A DNA stretch of 8,282 nt from Planctomycetota bacterium (GCA_018334735.1 JAGXLK010000079.1:1-8282); one strand, 5' to 3'. Counted from the stretch's first letter, positions 1 through 6,866 are shown. The notes: a model not told the origin generated them from the letters alone. Made by a program: numbers and translations.

Positions 1-486
1 GATGTTTCTGACCTTTCTGACAACGAACTCAGCGAAGTACGAGCAAGCCGACTCGGGTTTATTTTCCAATCTTACAATCTTATCCCTCAACTTAACGTGA
101 CAGACAATATTGAAATTCCCCTCTACTATCTGGGCCTGTCCGAACATGAGAGTTACCAGCGCGCGGTCGAACTTGCCCGGCAAGTCGGCCTCGGACATCG
201 GCTCAAACATCTTCCAGCGGAGCTCAGCGGCGGTCAGCAACAACGTGTAAGTATAGCACGAGCGCTGGCCAGTAACCCACTGCTTCTGCTGGCAGACGAA
301 CCCACGGGTAATCTCGACACAAAAACGGGAGCGGAAATCCTGAAACTGCTCAAAGATCTAAATGATCGTGGGACCACTCTGGTGATGGTTACACACGATC
401 CGAATGTCGCGGAAATGTGTGAGCAAACGTACCACCTCGTGGACGGAACTCTCGAAGAGCAAGACGCTCACGGACATACGCCCTAA
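1..486 (+). CDS. ABC transporter ATP-binding protein, MacB/LolD type (5' partial)
   Basis: This is the nucleotide-binding subunit of an ABC transporter and would power the permease encoded downstream. The reading frame is open from base 1, so the true start and the Walker A motif lie to the left of the window; the GTG at 97 is internal. Numbering residues from base 1, I see the Q-loop (GFIFQSYNLIPQ, Q23), the signature LSGGQQQR (75-82), Walker B LLLLADEP (94-101, catalytic E100), the D-loop GNLD (103-106) and the H-loop histidine (VTHD, H132). The Q-loop context and ADEPTGNLD are typical of the LolD/MacB/FtsE group, whose members act in lipoprotein release, macrolide or peptide efflux, or envelope mechanotransmission. 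The C-terminus is complete, ending about 30 residues after the H-loop as usual for this group. The substrate cannot be told from sequence. Confidence 0.95.
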   Translation, partial: DVSDLSDNELSEVRASRLGFIFQSYNLIPQLNVTDNIEIPLYYLGLSEHESYQRAVELARQVGLGHRLKHLPAELSGGQQQRVSIARALASNPLLLLADEPTGNLDTKTGAEILKLLKDLNDRGTTLVMVTHDPNVAEMCEQTYHLVDGTLEEQDAHGHTP

Positions 487-533
487 CCTGCACTTAAGGA
501 TTTATTTGTTCAGCCCCAGAACCCCGCTACAGA

Positions 534-624
534 CGTCATTGCGAGGTGGAGTAGCTGCCGCGGCAATCTCGCTGTTGGGCGAACAAAACGGCGAGCTTGT
601 TTCGCCCATCTTCCGATGGCCTCG
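534..624 (+). repeat. Structured dispersed repeat, copy 1
   Basis: This copy matches the stretch at 5701-5792 in the same orientation. From GCGAGG at 541, 33 of the first 40 positions match, and 19 of the last 21 match (604-624 against 5772-5792); the centre is more diverged with small gaps. It can fold: GGGCGAA (577-583) pairs with TTCGCCC (601-607), and CCATC pairs with GATGG near the 3' end. ATTGC (539-543) can pair with GCAAT (563-567). The opening CGTCATTGCGAGG and the GCGGCAATCTC core resemble a REP/MITE-like repeat style seen in many environmental bacterial genomes. It probably does not encode protein. Confidence 0.75.
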
Positions 625-673
625 CACTGACGCGCGAGCACAAATGGATAATGTAACGCTTTTCAAACGGATA

Positions 674-779
674 CCTAGCCCGGATTTTACGGATAATTGG
701 GAGCTATTGTTGCCCAATCAGCGTAGAATCTTTATTGAACAGCGTTCATAACCCTTCTCAGCCAAAAATCCGGGCTAGT
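674..779. mobile_element. MITE-like element with 14-bp perfect inverted ends and putative GATA target duplication
   Basis: CTAGCCCGGATTTT at 675-688 is perfectly inverted as AAAATCCGGGCTAG at 765-778, with 76 nt between. GATA occurs immediately outside both ends (670-673 and 780-783) if the element spans 674-779, which would be a 4-bp target duplication. An internal hairpin (ATTGGG 696-701 with CCCAAT 713-718) sits inside. The interior is too short for a transposase. I infer a non-autonomous element moved by a transposase elsewhere in the genome. Short target duplications and CCTAG-like ends recall the IS1380 group, but that assignment is weak. A plain long-loop stem in the mRNA leader is the alternative. 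Confidence 0.5.
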
Positions 780-804
780 GATATAGACCTTTACGTTCCC
801 ACTC

Positions 805-808
805 GAGG
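805..808 (+). promoter_or_regulatory. Ribosome-binding site of the ABC permease
   Basis: GAGG lies 7 nt upstream of the ATG at 816 and fixes that start. The ATG at 809 is out of frame with the permease. Confidence 0.65.
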
Positions 809-815
809 ATGATCG

Positions 816-2090
816 ATGCTGACCTTTCGAATAAAACGAACTTTGCGCACGGGGCTGAAAAGTCTCTGGCGCAACAAACTTCGCAGCGGGCTCACGGTGC
901 TCGGAATCACTTTCGGCGTATGCTCGGTTATTGCCATGCTGGCAATCGGCCAGGGTGCCAGCTACGAAGCACAGGAGCAAATTAAGGCTCTGGGGAGTAA
1001 CAATATCATTCTCCAGAGCGTCAAACCTCCCCAAAGCCAGGATATTTCCAGTTCCAGCAGCCGGGTCCTCGCCTACGGACTGACATTTAAAGACGCCCGC
1101 CGAATCCGAGAAACTGTGCCGGGAGTGGAAGTAATCACCCAGGCACGAAAAGTTCGAGAAACGGTGTTTCATGGACGTCGCCAGTTCGATACAAACCTGG
1201 TCGGAACCGTACCATGGTACCCCACCGTAACAAATGCCAGGCCGCTCAGAGGACGTTTTTTCAATCATCTTGATATGGACGCTCGAAAAGCAGTTTGCGT
1301 TCTGGGCCAGGCTGCCGAAAAAGCTCTGTTCCCTCTGGGTGGAGCGTGTGGTCAGTTGATTCGGGCCGGGAAGAGGCGGTACCGAGTGATCGGTATCCTC
1401 TCCTCACTGAATCGGGGCGAGGTAACTCAGTTGGAGCAGCGGAGCGATCCGGATAGCGATATCTATGTTCCTCTCAGCACTCTGCAAGTCCATTTTGGCA
1501 AAACAGTTGTGAACCGAAGTGCTGGTAGCTTTAACGCGGAACAAGTGGAACTTCATGAACTGATCATACAGGTTGACCGACTGGACAGAGTGACAACCGT
1601 GCATCGGATTGTCGAACAAATCCTGGCACAGGATCACAAACAAAAGGATTATAAAGCAATCGTACCGCTGCAACTTCTGGAACAGGCCAGGCGAACAAAA
1701 AGGATATTCAGCATCGTGCTCGGCTCCATTGCTGCCATCAGTCTGTTGGTCGGCGGTATCGGCATCATGAATATTACCCTCGCCACCATAATGGAACGCA
1801 CACGGGAGATCGGAATTCGTCGGGCCATGGGGGCTAAAAAACGTCACATTGTCGAGCAATTTCTCACCGAAACGGTACTGCTTTCAATCTTCGGTGGTTT
1901 GCTGGGAATAGCGCTGGGGATTTCACTGCCCTACTTTGTAACCCGCTTCGCTGGTATGTCAACTATCGTCACAGGATGGTCCCTCCTGCTCGCTTTTGGT
2001 ATCAGCGCTTCCGTCGGGCTTATCTTTGGGATTTATCCGGCCTACCGCGCAGCAAATCTCGATCCCATTGATGCGCTCCGGCACGAATAA
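816..2090 (+). CDS. ABC transporter permease, MacB/FtsX type
   Basis: This is the integral membrane partner of the ATPase encoded at 1-486. It has 424 residues, the usual length for the family. The order is a short cytoplasmic N-terminus, TM1 (about 26-45), a periplasmic MacB-type core domain (about 46-290), TM2 (about 297-322), the cytoplasmic coupling segment MERTREIGIRRAMGAKKR (326-343), TM3 (about 352-374) and TM4 (about 386-408). It ends in YPAYRAANLDPIDALRHE, a very typical C-terminus for this family. The four-helix layout with a large domain after TM1 is that of MacB/LolC/FtsX proteins, which transmit ATP-driven movement across the inner membrane instead of forming a channel. The substrate may be a lipoprotein, peptide or drug and cannot be decided here. 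A periplasmic adaptor gene, if present, may lie to the left of the window. The start is supported by GAGG at 805-808. Confidence 0.95.
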   Translation: MLTFRIKRTLRTGLKSLWRNKLRSGLTVLGITFGVCSVIAMLAIGQGASYEAQEQIKALGSNNIILQSVKPPQSQDISSSSSRVLAYGLTFKDARRIRETVPGVEVITQARKVRETVFHGRRQFDTNLVGTVPWYPTVTNARPLRGRFFNHLDMDARKAVCVLGQAAEKALFPLGGACGQLIRAGKRRYRVIGILSSLNRGEVTQLEQRSDPDSDIYVPLSTLQVHFGKTVVNRSAGSFNAEQVELHELIIQVDRLDRVTTVHRIVEQILAQDHKQKDYKAIVPLQLLEQARRTKRIFSIVLGSIAAISLLVGGIGIMNITLATIMERTREIGIRRAMGAKKRHIVEQFLTETVLLSIFGGLLGIALGISLPYFVTRFAGMSTIVTGWSLLLAFGISASVGLIFGIYPAYRAANLDPIDALRHE

Positions 2091-2185
2091 CTTCACTTTT
2101 TTCTCAAAAGGTTTGTGCAAAAGGACGTTCCTGCGTCCCGAATCCCGGTTCAGCAAACAGTGTAAATTGTTTGGCCTGCCACTCC

Positions 2186-2214
2186 TTGACAGTTTCCCCT
2201 CCCGATCTTACTAT
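2186..2214 (+). promoter_or_regulatory. Putative sigma70-type promoter of the helicase gene
   Basis: A perfect TTGACA (2186-2191) is followed after 17 bp by TACTAT (2209-2214), which matches the -10 consensus at four of six positions. Transcription would begin near 2221, leaving a leader of about 65 nt to the ATG at 2286. That makes the GTG at 2229 an unlikely start. The promoter lies in the 195-nt gap after the permease gene. Confidence 0.6.
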
Positions 2215-2285
2215 ACCTCTGTGGCGGTGTGAGAAACGTCTCTGCACCGTCTTCCCTTTTCTCAAAAACAGAAGACCGTTTTGTT

Positions 2286-4508
2286 ATGTCGCAGAATGCC
2301 ACTAATCCCATCTCCGAGAATCTCAGCTCCGCCCAAAAAGAAGCCGTAACCTATGGAGACGGTCCACTTCTCGTCGTCGCAGGCGCCGGCAGCGGAAAAA
2401 CACGCGTCATCACACGCCGGATTGCGTGGCTCGTGCAAAACGGCGTGGCACCCGACCGCATTGTAGCGATAACTTTCACGAACAAAGCCGCCGATGAGAT
2501 GAAGCGCCGCGTGGAAAATCTGGTTGGTGAAAACGTTATGATACGGACTTTCCACTCACTCTGTGCCTGGATTCTTCGCAGAGACGCCGATCGGGTCGGC
2601 CTCTCCCCCTCTTTCAGCATCTACGATCGGCGTGACTCTTCGCGTATTGTCCGGCAAATTATCAAGCAAAAGAACCTCGACAGGGAGACTTATAAACCCT
2701 CTGACATTCGCGATCGCATCAGCGCGCATAAAGACAAACTGGAAAATCCCGATGAGGCCGACCAAGAGGCTGTCGGCGCTTATGATCGTGAAGCGGCTGA
2801 AATCTACCGTTGTTACAATGAACGGCTGCTTGAGAATAACGCGCTGGATTTTGATGATCTCCTTGTCAAAACGGTCGAGCTCTTCAGTAAAAGCCCTGAA
2901 GTTTTGTCGCGCTACCAAAAAGCATATCAGCATGTTTTGGTGGATGAATATCAGGACACAAATCTTCCCCAACACCTCATCGCTCGGGCGCTGCAGGGTT
3001 ATCATCGCAACATCACGGCCGTGGGGGATCCCGATCAAACCATCTATACCTGGCGAGGCGCCCGCCTGGATAACATCATGGAGTTTGAAGAAGATTTCCC
3101 GGGCGCGCATATCATCAAACTTGAACAAAACTACCGCTCAACCGCCAACATCCTGCGTGCCGCATCAACGTGTGTTGGTTTCAACAAGTTACGCCACGAA
3201 AAAGTCCTCCGCACCGAATCCGAATCGGGTGAACCTGTGAACGTCATCCACTTTCCTGATTCTTACGAAGAAGCCAATTGGATAGCGGAAGAGATACAAA
3301 CTCTCATTGAAGGCGGCACACCGGCCGGAGAAATCGCCCTTCTTTACCGGACAAAATATCAATCGCTTCAGCTTGAAGAAACATTGATGGATAAGTCGGT
3401 CCCCCACCAGGTGGTCGATACGATTGGATTCTTCGAGCGAAAAGAAATTAAGGACATCTGCGCGTATCTGCGGCTTATTATGAATCCGCACGATGATGTA
3501 GCATTTCGGCGTATTGTGAATGTACCGACACGCGGAATTGGGCCCAAAACCCTCGAAAGGGTCGAAAATATTGCAGCAAACGCTGGCAAAGCCGCGGCTC
3601 TGGCCATTCAGAAAAAAGATGCCCTCAAAGAACTACCCACCCGAGCTCGCAACGCCGTCGAAGGGTTTGCCAAACTTTATAAAAAACTGACAGAGCTCGA
3701 TGCTAATTCCATCTATGAACTTATAAAAACAATCGTCGACGAAACGGAATATATACAGGGAGCGCCCGACGAAGAGCGCGACGACGTCCACGAGATTATC
3801 GATTATCTGCTGGGTTTCGCCAAACAATATGATAAACGCCATCCCGGGGGTGACCTTGTCTCGTTTATGGAACGCACGGCTCTTATTTCCGATGCCGATG
3901 GATGGGAATCAAGCGCCGATGCCGTATCTCTTATGACGCTCCACTCCGCCAAAGGCCTCGAATTTGATGCGGTATTCATCGTCGGTCTGGAAAAAGATCT
4001 GCTTCCCCATCAGAGAGCCCTTGAAGACAATCGGCATGGGGAAACGGGTGGAGCACTCGAAGAAGAACGCCGACTCCTCCATGTCGGGATGACCCGGGCA
4101 CGTTATCGTCTTTACCTGACCCATGCGCGCGAACGAATGATCCGCGGACGCGATCAACCCACACGGCCTTCCCGATTTCTCGACGAATTGCCACACGAAG
4201 GAGTGCAACACGAAACTATCGGCGGCGACCCGTCATTTGCTTCCGCAAGCCTGTTTGGAAAAAACGCTCGTGCAGTTAAAAAAAGAAAAAAAAGGTCAAA
4301 AAAGGCCCGATTGCAAAGCGGGGGCAAAGGGCCTGTCCTTAAAGTCCTTGACGGTTCTGGTGAGTTCATCGAGGAAGGCAGCCATGTAGAACATGCTTCC
4401 TATGGGGAAGGAGAAGTATTAGGGGTTTCAAAGGCAGGCAAATATCAGAAGATCCGCATCGATTTTTCAGATCACGGCGTGTTAACAATTGTTGCTGAAA
4501 TTAAATAG
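2286..4508 (+). CDS. uvrD: UvrD/PcrA-type 3'-5' DNA helicase (superfamily 1)
   Basis: This is an ATP-dependent DNA translocase/helicase for nucleotide excision and mismatch repair and for clearing RecA or stalled RNA polymerase. From the ATG at 2286 it has 740 residues, normal for UvrD/PcrA. The motifs appear in order: Q motif LSSAQKEA (13-20), Walker A AGAGSGKT (32-39), Ia AITFTNKAADEMKRR (61-75), Ib TFHSL (88-92), II VDEYQDTN (219-226), III AVGDPDQTIYTWRGA (245-259), IV QNYRST (281-286), V TLHSAKGLEFD (551-561) and VI LLHVGMTRAR (597-606). A lysine-rich linker (665-673) leads to a C-terminal module (about 698-740, containing YGEGEVLGV) like the Tudor-like RNA-polymerase-binding end of PcrA. 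An in-frame GTG at 2229 would add 19 residues that match nothing. I prefer 2286, although only a weak GAAG (2271-2274) precedes it. The gene is probably co-transcribed with the methyltransferase gene 14 nt downstream. Confidence 0.95.
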   Translation: MSQNATNPISENLSSAQKEAVTYGDGPLLVVAGAGSGKTRVITRRIAWLVQNGVAPDRIVAITFTNKAADEMKRRVENLVGENVMIRTFHSLCAWILRRDADRVGLSPSFSIYDRRDSSRIVRQIIKQKNLDRETYKPSDIRDRISAHKDKLENPDEADQEAVGAYDREAAEIYRCYNERLLENNALDFDDLLVKTVELFSKSPEVLSRYQKAYQHVLVDEYQDTNLPQHLIARALQGYHRNITAVGDPDQTIYTWRGARLDNIMEFEEDFPGAHIIKLEQNYRSTANILRAASTCVGFNKLRHEKVLRTESESGEPVNVIHFPDSYEEANWIAEEIQTLIEGGTPAGEIALLYRTKYQSLQLEETLMDKSVPHQVVDTIGFFERKEIKDICAYLRLIMNPHDDVAFRRIVNVPTRGIGPKTLERVENIAANAGKAAALAIQKKDALKELPTRARNAVEGFAKLYKKLTELDANSIYELIKTIVDETEYIQGAPDEERDDVHEIIDYLLGFAKQYDKRHPGGDLVSFMERTALISDADGWESSADAVSLMTLHSAKGLEFDAVFIVGLEKDLLPHQRALEDNRHGETGGALEEERRLLHVGMTRARYRLYLTHARERMIRGRDQPTRPSRFLDELPHEGVQHETIGGDPSFASASLFGKNARAVKKRKKRSKKARLQSGGKGPVLKVLDGSGEFIEEGSHVEHASYGEGEVLGVSKAGKYQKIRIDFSDHGVLTIVAEIK

Positions 4509-4522
4509 AAGCCTCAAAAACA

Positions 4523-5122
4523 ATGACCGAAACCGATTATGTCGGGCGTGGCGGTGATAAACTCGAATTCGCCCTGAATAAACTTGACCTTGACGTGTCC
4601 GGAGCAACTGCCGCCGATTTCGGCTGTAATATTGGAGGATTCACCGATTGCCTTCTGCAGCGCGGCGCCCAACGTGTATACGCCGTCGATACCGGTTACG
4701 GAATGTTTGAATGGAAATTGCGCAACGATGACCGCGTAATCGTCATGGAGCGCACGAACGCCATGCACGTCTCACTTCCTGAACCGATGGATATTATAAC
4801 GGCCGATGTCGGCTGGACACGACAACGTCATATCCTCCCCAACGCTTTACGCCGTATCAGCAATGACGGTTTTATCCTCAGCCTCTTCAAACCGCAATAT
4901 GAGGCGGAAGATGCCTTGATCCACGGCGGTGTTGTGCCGCCCGACGATTTCGATCTCGTGCTCCGCCGCTCCCTGGCTGAACTGGCAGAGATGGGCATAC
5001 GGGTCCGCCATATCGTCCAGCTTCCGCGCCAGAAAGAGTCCAAAAATCTCGAAGCGTGGCTCCATATCCTGCCCAAAGATTGCAGACATCAAAATGGTGA
5101 TGCGTCCTCCTCCGAAGATTGA
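4523..5122 (+). CDS. TlyA/FtsJ-like RNA 2'-O-methyltransferase lacking the S4 domain
   Basis: This is a SAM-dependent methyltransferase of the FtsJ fold, closest by eye to the catalytic half of TlyA (16S/23S rRNA cytidine-2'-O-methyltransferase, also annotated as hemolysin A). Visible parts are YVGRGGDKLEFAL (6-18, normally YVSRGGxKLExAL), SAM motif ADFGCNIGGFTDCLLQRGA (31-49), VYAVDTGYGMFEWKLRND (52-69), ERTNA (76-80), ADVGW (94-98), SLFKPQYEAE (120-129) and a glycine pair HGGVV (134-138). A plausible K-D-K-E catalytic set is K13, D95, K123 and E177. At 199 residues it is shorter than TlyA (about 240-270), because the N-terminal S4 RNA-binding domain is absent: the protein begins directly at the RGG motif. 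ADVGW replaces the usual CDVSF. The target RNA is unknown. The gene follows the helicase by 14 nt with no strong ribosome-binding site, so coupled translation or a leaderless-like weak site is possible. Confidence 0.85.
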   Translation: MTETDYVGRGGDKLEFALNKLDLDVSGATAADFGCNIGGFTDCLLQRGAQRVYAVDTGYGMFEWKLRNDDRVIVMERTNAMHVSLPEPMDIITADVGWTRQRHILPNALRRISNDGFILSLFKPQYEAEDALIHGGVVPPDDFDLVLRRSLAELAEMGIRVRHIVQLPRQKESKNLEAWLHILPKDCRHQNGDASSSED

Positions 5123-5128
5123 ACGTTT

Positions 5129-5620
5129 ATGACGCCAGAACGCCAGATCCGCGAAATATCTCTCACCAAGAACGCATTCGAACGCGGGCATCAGATGGAC
5201 CAGCGTCTTCGCGATACCCTCCGCATACCCGTTCAGACCATCGCGACGAACATCGGCCATGGCGGGAAACTCACCAGCAGGTTACCCGCAACCGGGACGG
5301 AAACCACTCTGGAAAAACCCGTCCATCCGAAACCATCGAATTACCGGGGCACCGCACTTGCGAGAGCGCAAAAGCGCTTCGATGGCACTTCCAAATACCT
5401 GGTGGAGAAAGTCCCTGCCATCCAGCTGGAAGATGTGAAAGGCATTCTCAGTAACCACAAGATCCCGGTTTGCACTGGCAACCATGACGACCCTGACGGT
5501 GCGCCGTGGGACACGATCTGGTCATCGATCTGCCGACCGGCTGAGGATCTACTTTCAGTCGCCCCCGGCCTCCCCTGCCGCGATGCGCACCAGCCCTTTC
5601 GGGTGAAACGGGACGACTGA
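5129..5620 (+). pseudogene. Probable remnant of a C45 (acyl-CoA:6-APA acyltransferase-like) gene, internally deleted
   Basis: The ORF has 163 codons and starts 6 nt after the methyltransferase stop. Its second half resembles the C-terminus of peptidase family C45: EDVKGILSNH (101-110), then IWSSICRP (130-137) and SVAPGLPCRDAHQPF (143-157), where the family shows a T-V-A-S-like strand and a V-A-P-G-P-P-C motif. Its first part (FERGHQMDQRLRDTL, 17-31) resembles the family's opening, usually YERGRQHGE followed by a helix. Intact members have roughly 330-380 residues and become active by self-cleavage before a cysteine about 100 residues in. That middle portion, with the nucleophile, is missing; residues about 45-70 are of unclear origin. 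I infer a deletion between the two ends that kept the frame. A small unrelated protein is the alternative. No enzyme activity is expected. Confidence 0.5.
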
Positions 5621-5637
5621 GCGGGCTATGCAAAGCA

Positions 5638-5677
5638 AATGCACAGGCCCCCGGGCACATGTGCTTCAGCGTGCATT
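5638..5677. repeat. Inverted repeat with inner 10-bp palindrome in convergent gap
   Basis: AATGCAC (5638-5644) is inverted as GTGCATT (5671-5677), and the perfect palindrome GCACATGTGC lies inside (5655-5664) next to CCCCCGGG. It sits just after the C45 remnant, where a transcription terminator would be expected, but no T-run follows, so I do not call it a terminator. Confidence 0.4.
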
Positions 5678-5700
5678 ATACCCTTAGCTATTGAGGCTCA

Positions 5701-5792
5701 CGTTTCTTTGCGAGGCGGCATAATCGCCGCGGCAATCTCGGTGTTGGGCCAAGAGAACGACGGATTGCTTTGCCCATCTTGCGATGGACTCG
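5701..5792 (+). repeat. Structured dispersed repeat, copy 2
   Basis: This is the second copy of the repeat at 534-624, in the same orientation. The shared core is CCGCGGCAATCTC and the shared tail is GCCCATCTTNCGATGG. It can form GCGGC (5715-5719) with GCCGC (5726-5730) and CCATC (5774-5778) with GATGG (5783-5787). The middle stem of copy 1 persists here with one mismatch (GGGCCAAG with CTTTGCCC). It lies in the gap between the C45 remnant and the convergent isomerase gene. Confidence 0.75.
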
Positions 5793-5898
5793 AAATATCC
5801 CATGCAGCTTCATTTTGAGGGCAAACAAGTACAACGGGCTCCAGCAATCCGGCAGTTCTGCGTAGTTCCTTTGGAACGGAGCAAGATCGGTATTGAGC

Positions 5899-6663
5899 TT
5901 ACGACCCGAGACCGAATTCTGATTTTAGATACTCCGCGCTTTTGCGGGCGCTTTCGAGGGGGTCTCCCGGGCAGGTGTCCTGCTCGACGCAGTAATATTG
6001 GATTCCGGCGGCCGTCGCTGCTCCATAAATCCCTTCCCAGTCCAAAATTCCATTTCCGACCTCTGTAAATGACCGTTCTTCGTCGTCCGCCATGTCCTTG
6101 AGATGCAGGATTACGGTGCGCTCCCCGTATTTCTCGACATACTCCACAGGGTCGCCGCCGCCGTGCTGAATCCAGTATGTGTCCAGCTCGGAACTCACAT
6201 TTTCTGAAGACGTATTTTCGTAAAGCAAATCCAGCGCATACTGTCCCTCGAACTCCACGAATTCGAAGCTATGGTTGTGATAGGAAAGTTTAACACCCTG
6301 TCGACGACATTCTTCGCCCATTTGGTCAAGTATCTGCGCGATGTTGAGCCAATCATCACGACCTCCCCGACGTTCGTCCGGCAGATAGGGACACACCAGG
6401 GTGGCGAGGTCAAGTGCTTTTGCCAGTTCTATGGATCCAGCCAGATCACTCTCAAGAATATCCAGTCCGACATGCATTCCCGCGGCATCGAGGCCCAATT
6501 CGTCAAGAAAAGTTTTCAGGCCGGCACCGTCAAAAGGTCCGGTGCCCGTCAGTTCAACGGCGTCATATCCCATTTCACTAACCTCTCGGACTGTTCCCTC
6601 AAAATCCTGTGCGAGGACATCCCGCACGGTATAAAGCTGCAATCCCAAAACCGGATTACTCAT
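5899..6663 (-). CDS. Sugar phosphate isomerase/epimerase (xylose isomerase-like TIM barrel)
   Basis: This is a cytoplasmic protein of the AP-endonuclease-2/xylose-isomerase-like TIM-barrel family, whose members isomerise or epimerise sugars and inositol derivatives with a divalent metal. From the start at 6663 it has 254 residues, slightly short but normal for this family. It opens with LGLQLYTVRD (6-15), a classic first strand. Other motifs are YHNHSFEF (128-135), ELDTYW (159-164), ILHLKDM (185-191), EVGNGILDW (201-209) and YCVEQD (224-229). Probable metal ligands are E134, D161, H187 and E227. The frame can be extended to 6687, but AAAGGAG at 6670-6676 sits 6 nt before the ATG at 6663, so the internal start is preferred. 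No signal peptide is visible. Its substrate is unknown; it is transcribed away from queE. Confidence 0.9.
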   Translation of the reverse strand: MSNPVLGLQLYTVRDVLAQDFEGTVREVSEMGYDAVELTGTGPFDGAGLKTFLDELGLDAAGMHVGLDILESDLAGSIELAKALDLATLVCPYLPDERRGGRDDWLNIAQILDQMGEECRRQGVKLSYHNHSFEFVEFEGQYALDLLYENTSSENVSSELDTYWIQHGGGDPVEYVEKYGERTVILHLKDMADDEERSFTEVGNGILDWEGIYGAATAAGIQYYCVEQDTCPGDPLESARKSAEYLKSEFGLGS

Positions 6664-6669
6664 GTTTGG

Positions 6670-6676
6670 CTCCTTT
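6670..6676 (-). promoter_or_regulatory. Strong ribosome-binding site deciding the isomerase start
   Basis: On the minus strand AAAGGAG is followed after 6 nt by the ATG at 6663. This is the strongest Shine-Dalgarno match in the window and rules against the upstream in-frame ATG at 6687. Confidence 0.8.
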
Positions 6677-6711
6677 TCAAAAAACAAGAAAACAGATTAA
6701 GGCAAGCCGAC

Positions 6712-6739
6712 ATTGTAGCGGGGATCTCGGGCGGTTCAA
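6712..6739 (-). promoter_or_regulatory. Putative sigma70-type promoter of the isomerase gene
   Basis: Read on the minus strand, TTGAAC (6739-6734) is followed after 16 bp by TACAAT (6717-6712), a five-of-six match to the -10 consensus. Transcription would start near 6705, giving a leader of about 40 nt. Confidence 0.5.
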
Positions 6740-6814
6740 GTTGCCACGGCCCTAAAAGCCTTTTTCAACTCAACCAAATAACCGGCCTGACACTTACGCG
6801 CCAGGAGCGGCATC

Positions 6815-6824
6815 CAGGATCCTG
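6815..6824. promoter_or_regulatory. 10-bp perfect palindrome in divergent intergenic region
   Basis: CAGGATCCTG is self-complementary and lies between the two divergent promoters. It could be an operator half of a regulator site, but a palindrome of this size also occurs by chance. A second small inverted repeat, GGACC (6842-6846) with GGTCC (6856-6860), follows. Confidence 0.2.
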
Positions 6825-6866
6825 CCTTCAGACGCGCATCCGGACCTTACGACCAGGTCCCATACT

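Larger units (their letters stand above)
487..815. other. 329-nt gap between ABC ATPase and permease, filled with repeats
   Basis: In MacB/LolD-type operons the ATPase and permease genes are normally adjacent or overlapping. Here they are 329 nt apart. The gap contains a ~90-bp structured repeat (534-624) and a short element with terminal inverted repeats (674-779). ORFs can be drawn through it on both strands (for example 404-751 plus and 502-717 minus), but they cross both repeats and resemble no protein family I know. I regard the gap as non-coding. The permease ribosome-binding site lies at its right end. Confidence 0.7.

Noticed and set aside
647..652. GATAAT as a -10 box for the permease gene
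   Set aside because: No reasonable -35 sequence lies 16-18 bp upstream, and the MITE-like element separates it from the gene.
404..751. Plus-strand ORF of 115 codons overlapping the ATPase end
   Set aside because: It begins inside the ATPase in another frame, crosses both repeats in the gap and matches no family I recognise.
732..1268. Minus-strand ORF of 178 codons opposite the permease
   Set aside because: It is a shadow of the permease gene, whose family motifs are unmistakable, and its own translation lacks family features.
2123..2138. Hairpin GGACG/CGTCC after the permease stop as a terminator
   Set aside because: The stem is only 5 bp and no T-run follows it.
2563..3240. Plus-strand ORF of 225 codons inside the helicase
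   Set aside because: It is an out-of-frame shadow; the helicase frame carries all the conserved motifs across this stretch.
5784..6068. Plus-strand ORF of 94 codons beginning in repeat copy 2
   Set aside because: It starts within the repeat and continues antisense to the isomerase C-terminus, with no family resemblance.
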